This document shows, piece by piece, positions 17,404-25,073 of a DNA stretch of 60,069 nucleotides. Under the pieces are notes generated by a model. That model was not told the DNA's origin. It was given only the letters and a program-made list of their open reading frames with translations, and did not search any database. The stretch is from a virus: positions 1-60,069 of IMG/VR virus record IMGVR_UViG_3300042884_001023, one strand, 5' to 3'. Position 1 is the stretch's first letter; each line of letters starts with the position of its first letter. A program made the position numbers and the translations under genes.

Positions 17404-17801
17404 GGGGGTGGTTTTGGATTTGACAGGCGTTGGCTGAGGAATAAGGGCACGTAGGGACTGAGTTAATCTCTTTAAAAACTGACTTAGAAAACAACTGGCA
17501 ATGTGCTAAACAAAATGGAAACTCTTGGATTAGTGAGAGGTTCTGAAGTTACTGTAGCTTAATTAGATACGGAAACGGGGGGTCGGTCAGACAGATAACC
17601 TAGCAACAGAAGTCGTTGATGAGTTGGTTTTCACTCTAAAAGAAAACAAAACGGGTATGGTTCCCCGTAAGAACTGTCACCGTCTCTGAGCGGTGTGAGA
17701 ACTCAGATATTTCGGAAGGTATGAAAAACCTTGACCTAAACGTGTAGTCCTTATCTGACAGGATGTTATGGACCGGAGTTCGACTCTCCGCACCTCCACC
17801 A
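17404..17801 (+). ncRNA. ssrA: Transfer-messenger RNA (tmRNA)
   Basis: 398 nucleotides. The 5' GGGGGTG (17404-17410) pairs with CACCTCC (17791-17797) to give a seven-base acceptor with a G3:U70 wobble, the alanine identity signal. The 5' side continues TTTTGGATTTGACAGG, typical of tmRNA. The 3' side has a T-arm (CGGAG-TTCGACT-CTCCG) and an encoded CCA. The best tag frame begins at GGC 17498, reads GNVLNK..., ends GSEVTVA, and stops at TAA 17561-17563, giving 21 codons. Bacteroidota tags usually start G-E-N-N and end A-L-A-A, so this tag is atypical. tmRNA rescues stalled ribosomes and marks the product for proteolysis. Confidence 0.93.
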
Positions 17802-17804
17802 ACT

Positions 17805-17832
17805 AAACCTCATCTTCGGATGGGGTTTTTTT
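17805..17832 (+). terminator. tmRNA terminator
   Basis: AACCTCATC and GATGGGGTT arms close on a TTCG tetraloop and are followed by seven T, four bases after the tmRNA CCA. Confidence 0.9.
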
Positions 17833-17852
17833 ATGCGGTAAAATTTAGAGCA

Positions 17853-17882
17853 CAAAAAAAGGGATCGATTCACATCGTCCCT
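17853..17882 (-). terminator. Terminator of the large minus-strand RNA
   Basis: On the minus strand GGGACGAT, a GTGA loop and ATCGATCCC form a hairpin with one bulge, followed by TTTTTTT. It faces the tmRNA terminator 20 bases away. Confidence 0.85.
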
Positions 17883-18846
17883 AATATTTTTACCGGTTTT
17901 AGCTCCATTCTATAAAAGAAATAAAAGGCTGAGATTACACCTATTTGTGAGAACCTTTAGAGTCATTATTGTTTCTACTCCTATCCACTTCCTTTTGAGA
18001 AGTATTTCTCAGTGACGGTCTTTTAGGTATACCACTCCTTGAGGTCTGAACTACTCTCATTCTACTTTAACTCTTTCCGAGGATGCCTCCCCAGTTCGTC
18101 CTTGCGGGATTAAAGGTTTTTCGAAAAATTACACATCGACTTGGGATCTTTGTGTGCAATGAACTGCTCATTACTATGTAGTCACCTTTCATTCAAACCT
18201 GACGGACACTTTTCCTTAATGTAATAATTATTTTTGGAAAATAACAACTTCCATAAGTTATGTGTCGTGGATTGTGAAAGTAGTGGTCCGTCACGGGCTT
18301 CGTTATCTTTTGAACAACGAAATACTCAACTACTCTCTGAAATGTCCCCATTTCCATACTTTAAGACTACTTCGAGATTAACCCCTTGGTAGGAGTTCAT
18401 CAAGGATAATGTCGGCACCACCCGTTTGTTATCATACCTTTCGGTTTTAAGTATCCTCTAATATTGGAACTCGCAATGAAAGTGCTGGAACACTTTGTTT
18501 TGCAAAATTCCTACGAGTTATTCCTATTGGTGTTCCCACCTCAACTTGACGACCCACATCGCCAAATCATCTAACCACTTTCTCTACAGCGTTGCCCTCG
18601 ATACTAAAGGTTAAACGGTATCCCGCTTGTATACTCGAGCTCCCGAAGAAGCCGCAAACTATCTAACACAAATAATTCACTTTATCCCACTTTCATGGTT
18701 TATTTTAATGGACCATATACTGCCCAATATCTTTATCATTCCAAGATGAAACATTCGTTTCAATTACACGTCAATTAATCTGACAAAACTTTTCCTGATT
18801 GGATAATCTATTTTTTCAAAGAACGATTCAGGACGTTTCCTGATTT
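17853..18846 (-). ncRNA. Large structured non-coding RNA (GOLLD/ROOL-like candidate)
   Basis: About 990 nucleotides with no coding frame of note, bounded by a host-type promoter and a terminator. It is visibly more GC-rich than the genes. Local hairpins can be read on the minus strand: TCAGGA/TCCTGA at the 5' end, TGAAAC/GTTTCA, ATGGT/ACCAT, AAAGTG/CACTTT, CCTTG/CAAGG, TCGTT/AACGA and TGAGAA/TTCTCA. A longer stem joins TGACGGAC (plus coordinates 18286-18293) to GTCCGTCA (18200-18207) and encloses TTTTCC/GGAAAA. Size, structure and position beside tmRNA and tRNAs match the ornate phage RNAs GOLLD and ROOL, but I cannot assign a family by eye. Confidence 0.8.
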
Positions 18847-18852
18847 GTTTTA

Positions 18853-18884
18853 CAAAGTTAAGAAGAATTTTTTAATTAGTCAAA
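18853..18884 (-). promoter_or_regulatory. Promoter of the large RNA
   Basis: On the minus strand TTTG (plus 18881-18884), 20 bases, TAACTTTG (plus 18853-18860). The start should lie near 18846, just before the first hairpin. Confidence 0.75.
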
Positions 18885-18947
18885 TTTTTCTTTTACTTTT
18901 TTTTTTAAGGTTTCCCTCAATTGTTTTACAAAAATAAAAACTTAATT

Positions 18948-19124
18948 TTAATTTGTCAAGTTTTTCACTTCAACTTTTTCAACATAAACATCATTTGTTC
19001 CATAAAAATCAGCTCTGATTTGTGCAAATGATAGATTAGATGTCCATAGTTGTTTTCCGTTTGCAATGTAAGAATACATCTCAATTACTTTCGGTTCATT
19101 TTCTTGGGTTAATTCTTCACTCAT
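18948..19124 (-). CDS. Small unknown protein
   Basis: 58 residues: MSEELTQENEPKVIEMYSYI, a central KQLWTSNLSFAQIRADFYG, and a basic end. Codon use and amino-acid composition look like a real gene, and it fills the gap between the large RNA promoter and the endolysin gene. No domain recognised. Confidence 0.6.
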   Translation of the reverse strand: MSEELTQENEPKVIEMYSYIANGKQLWTSNLSFAQIRADFYGTNDVYVEKVEVKNLTN

Positions 19125-19181
19125 ATTATTTAATTAATTACAAGTGAAATGATAAGTTAAATATAAATATTAGTCAAATAT

Positions 19182-19940
19182 TTAAAGTATTTTTTTCATA
19201 ATATCTTTTATTCTATCTACGTCTTCAGATAAACCAATCATATCAGCACTACTACTAACATAATCCTCCAACCCTTTCACATCTCCTTTACCAAGAGCAA
19301 CAATTGCATCCAAAGAAGAAAAAAATGGATCAAATTTCTTTTTTTTATCTTTACCATCAGTAGACGTATCTTTTTTATCTGTAGATTTTTCTTCTTTCTC
19401 TGTAGATGTTTCTTTTTTGTCGGAAGAAGTATCTACGGTCATTTTTCCTTTACAAAAACTATCACAATTTTTATCTCTATTTGATCCTGGTCCACAAAAT
19501 GTAAAATGCCAAGGTTCTGATTTTGCTTCACCCCAACACCAACCGTATTTAGTTCCATTTTCTCTAATCCAATTTTGAACATCTGACGGTGATATGTCGA
19601 TTGCTCTACCCCATCCATGATTAGATGTTCCTGGATATGCTGCAGGTGTCGATGAAGTTCCTTTTTTAACTCTTTTTCCTGTTGATTCATATTTACCCCA
19701 ATCAAAAATATTACATTGGATATTAAGAGGTCTGTATGCACCTCCCATTGAGATCTTACTTTTTAAATTACTTGGCATGTCATCAGTCATTTTAATGAAT
19801 GCATCGGCAGCTTCTTTAGCCAACACATTATTACCAATACCTATTGATTTTAAATTTGAACTACCTAAACAACCACTAACATCACTACCATATCCAGAAC
19901 AAGGGTTTGATGAACTACAAGCAGATTTTGAAACTTTCAT
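19182..19940 (-). CDS. M15-family peptidoglycan peptidase, likely endolysin
   Basis: 252 residues from the ATG at 19940. A start at 20021 is possible, but it overlaps the upstream gene, whereas 19940 follows GTATTTATTAAT. M15/VanY motifs are GGAYRP (R70), TSNHGWGRAIDI (H108, D115) and EPWHFTF (H145), the zinc ligands and catalytic environment of D-Ala-D-Ala or L-Ala-D-Glu peptidases. Cysteines are frequent (about ten). A linker of Lys/Thr/Ser-Asp repeats follows, then a short C-terminal domain ending DVDRIKDIMKKIL. It lies in a lysis-like block with the holin-like gene at 21.1-21.3 kb. Confidence 0.85.
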   Translation of the reverse strand: MKVSKSACSSSNPCSGYGSDVSGCLGSSNLKSIGIGNNVLAKEAADAFIKMTDDMPSNLKSKISMGGAYRPLNIQCNIFDWGKYESTGKRVKKGTSSTPAAYPGTSNHGWGRAIDISPSDVQNWIRENGTKYGWCWGEAKSEPWHFTFCGPGSNRDKNCDSFCKGKMTVDTSSDKKETSTEKEEKSTDKKDTSTDGKDKKKKFDPFFSSLDAIVALGKGDVKGLEDYVSSSADMIGLSEDVDRIKDIMKKIL

Positions 19941-19959
19941 ATTAATAAATACTTCTGTT

Positions 19960-20442
19960 TTATAAAAACCATTCGGGGATCTCTCTATTTTTCCATTTAG
20001 CAAAATCTTTCTTTGCTCCACGATAATAATTTCTATAAGATTCTATAACATCACCAACTTTATATTCGTCAGGCATCGCCTTAGGAGGTGTGGTGAAGTC
20101 TTTGTCACAGATATTTGGTAAATTTGTGATACACCACTCAATAACATCTTGAGATTTATGACGTTTTCCATAACGATACGTATATTCTTTACACAACTCC
20201 AAACCAAGATCACATAAATAAAGATAATTAGATAATGACTCACGAACCCATATGGCACAAGGATGATTTTTATGTGATAACTTATAGGGAACTTGGGGGG
20301 TAACTTGGGGGGTAACTTGGGGGGTCATATGATGAACTCCACATAAAAGTTGTGCGGTTTCCAATATCATTTTAACAACGTGTTTATCGCAATGATATTT
20401 TGCACATTTGTTGGTATCAAAATCTAAAAAGAAAATATTCAT
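19960..20442 (-). CDS. Conserved phage protein with MTPQV repeats
   Basis: 160 residues. The framework NIFFLDFDTNKCAKYHCDKH, VVKMILETAQLLC, SHKNHPCAIWVRESLSNYLYL and EYTYRYGKRHKS is one I recall from many phages, sometimes annotated as a DNA-repair glycosylase-like protein; I do not trust that label. Conserved Cys, His and Trp suggest an enzyme. Residues 39-51 are MTPQVTPQVTPQV, made by three 15-base direct repeats with C6 runs, apparently a lineage-specific insertion in a loop. Confidence 0.7.
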   Translation of the reverse strand: MNIFFLDFDTNKCAKYHCDKHVVKMILETAQLLCGVHHMTPQVTPQVTPQVPYKLSHKNHPCAIWVRESLSNYLYLCDLGLELCKEYTYRYGKRHKSQDVIEWCITNLPNICDKDFTTPPKAMPDEYKVGDVIESYRNYYRGAKKDFAKWKNREIPEWFL

Positions 20443-20465
20443 ACCGTAAAGATATGAAATATTAT

Positions 20466-21086
20466 TTACTTATTCAAATAACTCATTAAAACACCACCAA
20501 TAGAGGATGCATGAACTTGTAAATGTGTGATTTCCTCGATATCTAATTCTCTTGGTTCTTTCACATAATCGACAGATAGAACACCAATGAATTTTTCTTC
20601 GATTGTTTTAATTGCGAATAAATATGAAGACTTACATCCTGTTTCTTCTGCAATATATTTTAACCCAAAAGTTGGTATTTTTTCATCTGTAAAATTTGGT
20701 ATTTCAATAGCATCATTATTCAAAAGTTCATTAATAGATTTTGAAAATAAATTAACAGGAATATTTTTAAAATTAGATTGAACTGATGTTCCATATTGAC
20801 CTACGGTTTCATACATGATTGAAAACTTTGCCATTGATTTTCCTGTAGGGTAGAAATTACCTCCATTATGAAATTGAGAAACCCAAACTCTATCGGCATC
20901 AAATTCTTCTTTAATGTGTTCAATTTTTGAATTTATCAATTCACTAACCCTCAATGTATCCATCACCATATCAGGTTTATTTTTTTTTCTTTGATCTAAA
21001 TAATATTTAATTATCATGATACTGATGGGACCTAAAACACCACTTATAAAGGCCACCAAAACTGTTGAGAAATTATCCATATTCAA
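20466..21086 (-). CDS. Membrane-anchored GAF-like protein
   Basis: 206 residues. One N-terminal membrane segment (TVLVAFISGVLGPISIMII) is followed by a short basic stop (KYYLDQRKKNK) and a soluble domain reading VWVSQFHNGGNFYPTG, KSSYLFAIKTIEEKFIGVLS and HLQVHASSIGGVLMSYL, which resembles a GAF sensor fold. Proteins of this layout are frequent near lysis genes of Bacteroidota phages. It sits between the holin-like and endolysin genes, so timing or regulation of lysis is a reasonable guess. GAATATTTATTG precedes the start. Confidence 0.7.
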   Translation of the reverse strand: MNMDNFSTVLVAFISGVLGPISIMIIKYYLDQRKKNKPDMVMDTLRVSELINSKIEHIKEEFDADRVWVSQFHNGGNFYPTGKSMAKFSIMYETVGQYGTSVQSNFKNIPVNLFSKSINELLNNDAIEIPNFTDEKIPTFGLKYIAEETGCKSSYLFAIKTIEEKFIGVLSVDYVKEPRELDIEEITHLQVHASSIGGVLMSYLNK

Positions 21087-21102
21087 TAAATATTCTAAAA
21101 TG

Positions 21103-21133
21103 AAAAAAGCCCACCAAAGATGGGCTAAAAAAA
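21103..21133 (-). terminator. Terminator after the holin-like gene
   Basis: AGCCCA/TGGGCT stem with A/T runs on both sides, directly after the 21134-21307 stop. Confidence 0.75.
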
Positions 21134-21307
21134 TTATGCTTTATTTTTTACAATTATTGACCAAATCGCCCCTGACAATGCAGTAGCACCTCCGATGATT
21201 TCGGTAAGAATTGTTTCGTCAATTAAACCTTTTGTAATTAAAATACCACCTACAAAGGTTAAGGTATGTCTAACAATACCCATTAATTGTTCTTTAGATA
21301 ATTTCAT
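21134..21307 (-). CDS. Holin-like small membrane protein
   Basis: 57 residues: MKLSKEQLMGIVRHTLTFVG, a Gly/Ile-rich first segment (GGILITKGLI), a polar turn (DETILTE), then IIGGATALSGAIWSIIV and KNKA. Two glycine-rich membrane segments around a short acidic turn, an RH-LTFxGG motif and a WS near the basic C-terminus are typical of small phage holins. It is the first gene of a block leading to the GAF-like membrane protein and the M15 peptidase, which supports a lysis role. Confidence 0.7.
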   Translation of the reverse strand: MKLSKEQLMGIVRHTLTFVGGILITKGLIDETILTEIIGGATALSGAIWSIIVKNKA

Positions 21308-21360
21308 AATAAAATATTTTATGTTTATTTTACTATAAATAGTTTAAAATTGATCTAATT

Positions 21361-21392
21361 TTTGTTTCATTTGAAAAAATTGTATATATTTG
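21361..21392 (+). promoter_or_regulatory. Bacteroidota-type promoter
   Basis: TTTG at 21361-21364, 20 bases, TATATTTG at 21385-21392, upstream of the small lipoprotein gene. Confidence 0.75.
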
Positions 21393-21414
21393 TAGTCAAT
21401 AAACTTTAAATAAA

Positions 21415-21627
21415 ATGAAAAAAATATTCTTCTTAGTGTCTCTATCAGTGATTTTATTTTCTTGTAAAACTGCAGAAATGTATGAGTTAAGTGACGGTAC
21501 TTTTATCACTAAAAGAAAGGCAGATCGTATTTCAAAACGAATAATAAGACAAGAATTTAGAAAGTTATCTAAAACCGATAAAGAAAATGTTATGATGATA
21601 GTTGTTGATACAACAAACAGTAATTAA
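21415..21627 (+). CDS. Small lipoprotein
   Basis: 70 residues. Signal peptide MKKIFFLVSLSVILFS precedes a lipobox Cys at residue 17 (LFSC). The mature 54 residues are basic and helical (KRKADRISKRIIRQEFRKL), ending MMIVVDTTNSN. It is a lone plus-strand gene with a host-type promoter, the profile of an early membrane protein such as a superinfection-exclusion factor. That role is inferred. Confidence 0.75.
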   Translation: MKKIFFLVSLSVILFSCKTAEMYELSDGTFITKRKADRISKRIIRQEFRKLSKTDKENVMMIVVDTTNSN

Positions 21628-23169
21628 TTATTGTCCAAATGTTGATCTTGGTTTTAGTTCTGTTCCGTCCTCTGTATACCATGAAGATGATTTTCCTGGA
21701 CCACTAAAACCTATTCTATATTTAGAAAAGGTATCAAAAGTCATGTTCATAACTGTTCCGGTATTTTTACCAAGAACCCATTTTTCAATTTTTGAAATTT
21801 CACCATATGGTGGATAGACCGTCCTATTTACGGTTTTATAAACAACCTTTGGTCCTGACCAAATACAATAACCTCCGTAATTCGCTTTGTCTGTTGCAAC
21901 ACACCCTTCTTTGTAAATTTTTGCCGGAAGTTCGCCTTGTGTGTCTGTAGTTTGTTCATTATTAACACCGTATAGAGGATGTCTTACAGTCCATGAGTGT
22001 AAGCTGTTAGGATCTTCGGGATCACCTTGTGAGAAAAGAGATTTTTCACTAAAGTCAAATTGTTTTGTATCTTCATTATAATATAAATAACCTTCTTTAA
22101 GATCTGTAGGTTTTTTAATAAATTGTTCGTCAGGTAAAACGGCTTTTTGATCATTATTCTGTTGGGTAACATTTCCACAAACATCGATTGATAAAATATG
22201 TTTTAATGTAAAATCATCTCTATCTGTAATTGATGGGACACATCTTGGAAAATTAGGAAAAATAAAACCTCCTTTTGAAATTGTTATTTCAGGTGTTGAT
22301 GAGTGACATTTGGAATATTTACATTGTAAATAAATGTCTATCTTTTTTTTATCTTTTGATCCTTTTGCTATGGCGGTCGCTTGTTGTGGGCTAACAGTTA
22401 CAGTCCCTGTTCTACTACCTCCGTCATTAGCGTTATTTAGACTTACAGAACCAATTGGAACTTTGTTTAATAACACATTAAAATCTGCCTCATCACATTT
22501 GTGATTTCCTCTACATGGAAAGGCAGACGATGGGGTTTGATTATATGCAACTGTTATTGATAATCCCTCCAAACATTTTGCAGAAATAGCTCCATCATCT
22601 AATAAAAATTTAACTCTTACATATTGGTGTTCTGTAAATTTTTGATCTGTTTTTTTATCATTTTTTGGTGTGCCTTCACATTCAGGATCTTTACTATAAT
22701 TAGGACACCAATTAGGACCGCCAATTTTTGGAGGAGGAAAAGAAAAAATTGGTTTTTCTGGAATTAATTTTGCCGTAACCCATCCATCAAAAATTCCACT
22801 CAAATAATTATTGATTGATACCGCTCTTTTATTTGACAGTTGATAAGGTGGTAAAATAACACCTCCTTTTTCCGCATCGGCATTTGGCACTTTAGATTCA
22901 CTTGCGTCAATTTCAACGTAAACCAATTTTCCTTTATTTCCAGGTTCTTTTAATTTATTTGTTAACCAAGTTTTTGCATTGTTTAATTCAGTGGTTAAAA
23001 GAGATTTGTTAATATAATTAACACTATGGTATCCAGATTTAAATGTATTCGAAAAATCAATTTCGTATCCACCTCCATCGGTTTCCCCTTCAAGAAGAAG
23101 ACCATATAGTTTCATTATGTTTAACTTCTCTTCTTCGGTAATCAGTAATTTCCTATTACAACAACTCAT
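21628..23169 (-). CDS. Large EEEK-tagged virion protein with OmpA-like segment
   Basis: 513 residues. The N-terminus LLITEEEKLNIMKLYGLLLE shares the EEEK-x-x-I-x-x-LY tag with 57252-57761 and 31195-31833, and Leu-Leu-Glu before Gly is a candidate processing site. Residues 60-130 contain VEIDASESKVPNADAEKG and LSNKRAVSINNYL, like the second half of an OmpA peptidoglycan-binding fold. Cysteine pairs (CRGNHKCDEADF, CKYSKC) and beta-rich segments follow. It starts after CTATTTATATA. I infer a virion protein that contacts the cell wall. The sequence ends flush with the convergent lipoprotein gene. Confidence 0.65.
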   Translation of the reverse strand: MSCCNRKLLITEEEKLNIMKLYGLLLEGETDGGGYEIDFSNTFKSGYHSVNYINKSLLTTELNNAKTWLTNKLKEPGNKGKLVYVEIDASESKVPNADAEKGGVILPPYQLSNKRAVSINNYLSGIFDGWVTAKLIPEKPIFSFPPPKIGGPNWCPNYSKDPECEGTPKNDKKTDQKFTEHQYVRVKFLLDDGAISAKCLEGLSITVAYNQTPSSAFPCRGNHKCDEADFNVLLNKVPIGSVSLNNANDGGSRTGTVTVSPQQATAIAKGSKDKKKIDIYLQCKYSKCHSSTPEITISKGGFIFPNFPRCVPSITDRDDFTLKHILSIDVCGNVTQQNNDQKAVLPDEQFIKKPTDLKEGYLYYNEDTKQFDFSEKSLFSQGDPEDPNSLHSWTVRHPLYGVNNEQTTDTQGELPAKIYKEGCVATDKANYGGYCIWSGPKVVYKTVNRTVYPPYGEISKIEKWVLGKNTGTVMNMTFDTFSKYRIGFSGPGKSSSWYTEDGTELKPRSTFGQ

Positions 23170-23234
23170 ATATTTTTAATATATAAATAGTTAAAAAATT
23201 GAAAATAGGTTTCACCAACTTTTTATGAAAAAAA

Positions 23235-23336
23235 TTATTGGGACTTTGATTTCTCCTTGTCGGTCATGAATGAATATACAATTACGGAAAGTATGACTGC
23301 TGGCATTAAAAAGCCGGTTATGATGGTTGTGATCAT
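23235..23336 (-). CDS. Possible 33-residue membrane peptide
   Basis: MITTIITGFLMPAVILSVIV, then YSFMTDKEKSKSQ. One hydrophobic segment and a charged tail, without a clear promoter. It fills most of the 251-base gap between two genes. It may be a real small membrane protein or chance. Confidence 0.4.
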   Translation of the reverse strand: MITTIITGFLMPAVILSVIVYSFMTDKEKSKSQ

Positions 23337-23420
23337 GATTTATTGGTGTTTGTTATATGACGAAATATTATTAAAAAAAATGTTATAAATTATTATTTGA
23401 TGGTCAAATAAGAGCAAAAA

Positions 23421-23624
23421 CTATTTCTTATCTTTTTTTAACAAACTCATGATTCGAATCTCCCAACGTTCAATTGCAGGATATACAATCAAAAACCCTA
23501 AAATACCCAAACCGATTGTTACAAGAGAAATATCTTTTTGTGCATACATGGTTAAAAAATAACCACCCAACATAACTATAACTGTGGCAATTGTGCCGAT
23601 AAATAGACCTAATATTTTATTCAT
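23421..23624 (-). CDS. Small two-segment membrane protein
   Basis: 67 residues with two membrane segments (LGLFIGTIATVIVMLGGYFL and LVTIGLGILGFLIVYPAI) and a basic end (RIMSLLKKDKK). Its ATG lies two bases after the stop of the upstream gene, so the two are translated together. Unknown function; a holin or antiholin is possible. Confidence 0.6.
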   Translation of the reverse strand: MNKILGLFIGTIATVIVMLGGYFLTMYAQKDISLVTIGLGILGFLIVYPAIERWEIRIMSLLKKDKK

Positions 23625-23626
23625 AT

Positions 23627-23848
23627 TTACTTTTTAGACATTAATAATTCATTGATTCTTGCAACCGCCAGATCTTTGGTTTTAAACCCTTTTTCTTTAA
23701 GATTTTTTGCATGATAAATAACGTAATCTGTACTTGCAACTTGTGGTTTAGAATTTCGTTCTTTACTTGTTCTCATTGTATCTTTTGCGTAGATATCATA
23801 AAAACCCACTTTACAAATGTAACGTCCCTTAGTTTGTCCTTTACTCAT
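23627..23848 (-). CDS. Small basic unknown protein
   Basis: 73 residues, Lys/Arg-rich (MSKGQTKGRYICKVGFYDIY, then MRTSKERNSKPQ and a C-terminal helix DLAVARINELLMSKK). Could bind nucleic acid. Coupled to the downstream membrane-protein gene. Lies just after the tRNA-Asp gene in the transcribed direction. Confidence 0.6.
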   Translation of the reverse strand: MSKGQTKGRYICKVGFYDIYAKDTMRTSKERNSKPQVASTDYVIYHAKNLKEKGFKTKDLAVARINELLMSKK

Positions 23849-23881
23849 TTTTTCTCTTTTTTTTTAGTTAAACAATTTTAG

Positions 23882-23953
23882 CGGTCCATGCGAGAATCGA
23901 ACTCGCGGCTCATCCGTGACAGGGATGAATGTTAGCCACTACACCAATGGACC
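23882..23953 (-). tRNA. tRNA-Asp (GTC)
   Basis: Acceptor GGTCCAT/ATGGACC, anticodon stem TCATCC around loop CTGTCAC (anticodon GTC), T-arm GCGAG-TTCGATT-CTCGC. Discriminator G as expected for Asp. CCA is not encoded. Confidence 0.93.
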
Positions 23954-23958
23954 TATTT

Positions 23959-24237
23959 TTATATTAAAGCGTCCCATTCGGACACCACAAATTCAAGTTT
24001 TAAAAATCCCTCAACAGGAATGTAGGTTACTTGAAGACCTCCTGTTCCAATACTCATTTCACTTTGTATTGCTTCAGTTAAAAGTTGTCTTGCCTTTTCT
24101 CTAATCTCACCTTGACAAGGAATCTTTTCTTCGGCACCTATCCATTCCCAACGAAGAGCTTTCATGGTTTTATGAACTTTTTCAAAGTCAAACCAATCCA
24201 TTATATTATCTATCGCTTTTCTTTGTTCCTCTGTCAT
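23959..24237 (-). CDS. Unknown phage protein, possibly leaderless
   Basis: 92 residues. MTEEQRKAIDNIMDWFDFEK, then HKTMKALRWEWIG and a C-terminal beta-like part (GGLQVTYIPVEGFLKLEFVV). Small proteins with the MDWFDFEKVHKTMKAL/W pattern are, from memory, widespread in phages with unknown role. A TATATTTG box ends only about five bases before the ATG, so the mRNA would have almost no leader, as often in Bacteroidota. Confidence 0.7.
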   Translation of the reverse strand: MTEEQRKAIDNIMDWFDFEKVHKTMKALRWEWIGAEEKIPCQGEIREKARQLLTEAIQSEMSIGTGGLQVTYIPVEGFLKLEFVVSEWDALI

Positions 24238-24260
24238 AATACAAATATAAGAATAATTTT

Positions 24261-24530
24261 TTACAATTTCTGCACATGATCCATAATTTCTGTAACTTCT
24301 TCAGGATTTAAATAACCAATCACATCATTTGTTACAGGTGTCTTGTAAGTTATTTCACCTTTTTTATCTAAAACTGCAATTTCAAACAAACCATCTTTTC
24401 CACCATATGAATATGTATGAGAGATAACACTAACACCATAACCATTTTCAAAGATCATTCGAGAACGAACACCTGACATATATGGTTCATCTGATATTTT
24501 ATCAAATTCTAAATCTTCAAACTTTTTCAT
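24261..24530 (-). CDS. Unknown small protein
   Basis: 89 residues, mixed alpha/beta: EDLEFDKISDEPYMSGVRSR, VSVISHTYSYGGKDGLFEIAV, and an acidic C-terminal helix (PEEVTEIMDHVQKL). It lies just after tRNA-Glu in the transcribed direction and is probably carried on the tRNA transcript. Confidence 0.6.
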   Translation of the reverse strand: MKKFEDLEFDKISDEPYMSGVRSRMIFENGYGVSVISHTYSYGGKDGLFEIAVLDKKGEITYKTPVTNDVIGYLNPEEVTEIMDHVQKL

Positions 24531-24545
24531 AACTTACAATTTTTG

Positions 24546-24617
24546 TAGTCCCACGGGGAATCGAACCCCGCTTTCCAGGATGAAAACCTGGCGTCCTAAC
24601 CGATAGACGATGGGACC
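24546..24617 (-). tRNA. tRNA-Glu (TTC)
   Basis: Acceptor GGTCCCA/TGGGACT with a G1:U72 wobble, anticodon stem CCAGG/CCTGG around TTTTCAT (anticodon TTC), T-arm CGGGG-TTCGATT-CCCCG, discriminator A. Confidence 0.92.
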
Positions 24618-24624
24618 AAATAAG

Positions 24625-24697
24625 AGCGGAAGAAGAGACTCGAACTCTCAACAACCTGCTTGGAAGGCAGGAGCTCTACCAATTGAGCTACTTCCGC
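24625..24697 (-). tRNA. tRNA-Gly (TCC)
   Basis: Acceptor GCGGAAG/CTTCCGC, anticodon stem CCTGC/GCAGG around CTTCCAA (anticodon TCC), T-arm GAGAG-TTCGAGT-CTCTT, discriminator T. Confidence 0.93.
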
Positions 24698-24918
24698 AAG
24701 TCGTGACGAACTTGGGATCATCCGTCACATTTTTTACATGGAAGAGGGGATCAATCCTACTAACACCATGGGTTCATTTTATCAAGCGACTTTTCTCCTA
24801 AACGCTTCAGTTTTTATCGCCCTCAAACTGAATAAACGGCTCAATGCCTTGTGGACTCATTTTTAAGTGCTCTCCACTTCCATTCTTAAGCTGAACTCTA
24901 CTGCTAACACTCCCATAG
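24698..24918 (-). ncRNA. Structured spacer RNA between tRNA-Gly and tRNA-Thr
   Basis: 221 bases without a gene. Read on the minus strand it offers successive hairpins: AAGTG/CACTT, CAGTTT/AAACTG, AAGCG/CGCTT, CATGG/CCATG with an inner GGAT/ATCC, and GTGACG/CGTCAC. It is more GC-rich than the flanking protein genes. It may be an independent small RNA released during tRNA maturation. A frame of about 35 codons without a good start (ends FIQFEGDKN) also runs through it and could be chance or a gene remnant. Confidence 0.5.
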
Positions 24919-24992
24919 AGCCGATGGAGGGATTCGAACCCCCGACCAGCTGATTACAAATCAGCTGCTCTGGCCAACTGAGCTACATCGGC
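24919..24992 (-). tRNA. tRNA-Thr (TGT)
   Basis: Acceptor GCCGATG/CATCGGC, anticodon stem GCTGA/TCAGC around TTTGTAA (anticodon TGT), T-arm GGGGG-TTCGAAT-CCCTC. Confidence 0.93.
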
Positions 24993-24999
24993 TTTTTAG

Positions 25000-25073
<74 letters not shown>

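Noticed and set aside
17498-17563. tmRNA tag in either of the other two frames
   Set aside because: One frame stops almost at once (A-M-C-stop), the other gives a polar end (SERF); only the chosen frame starts with Gly and ends with a small hydrophobic tail before TAA.
17853-18846. RNase P RNA, 6S RNA or a ribosomal RNA fragment as identity of the large RNA
   Set aside because: I could not find the conserved landmarks of those RNAs by eye, and the length of about 1 kb fits none of the small ones.
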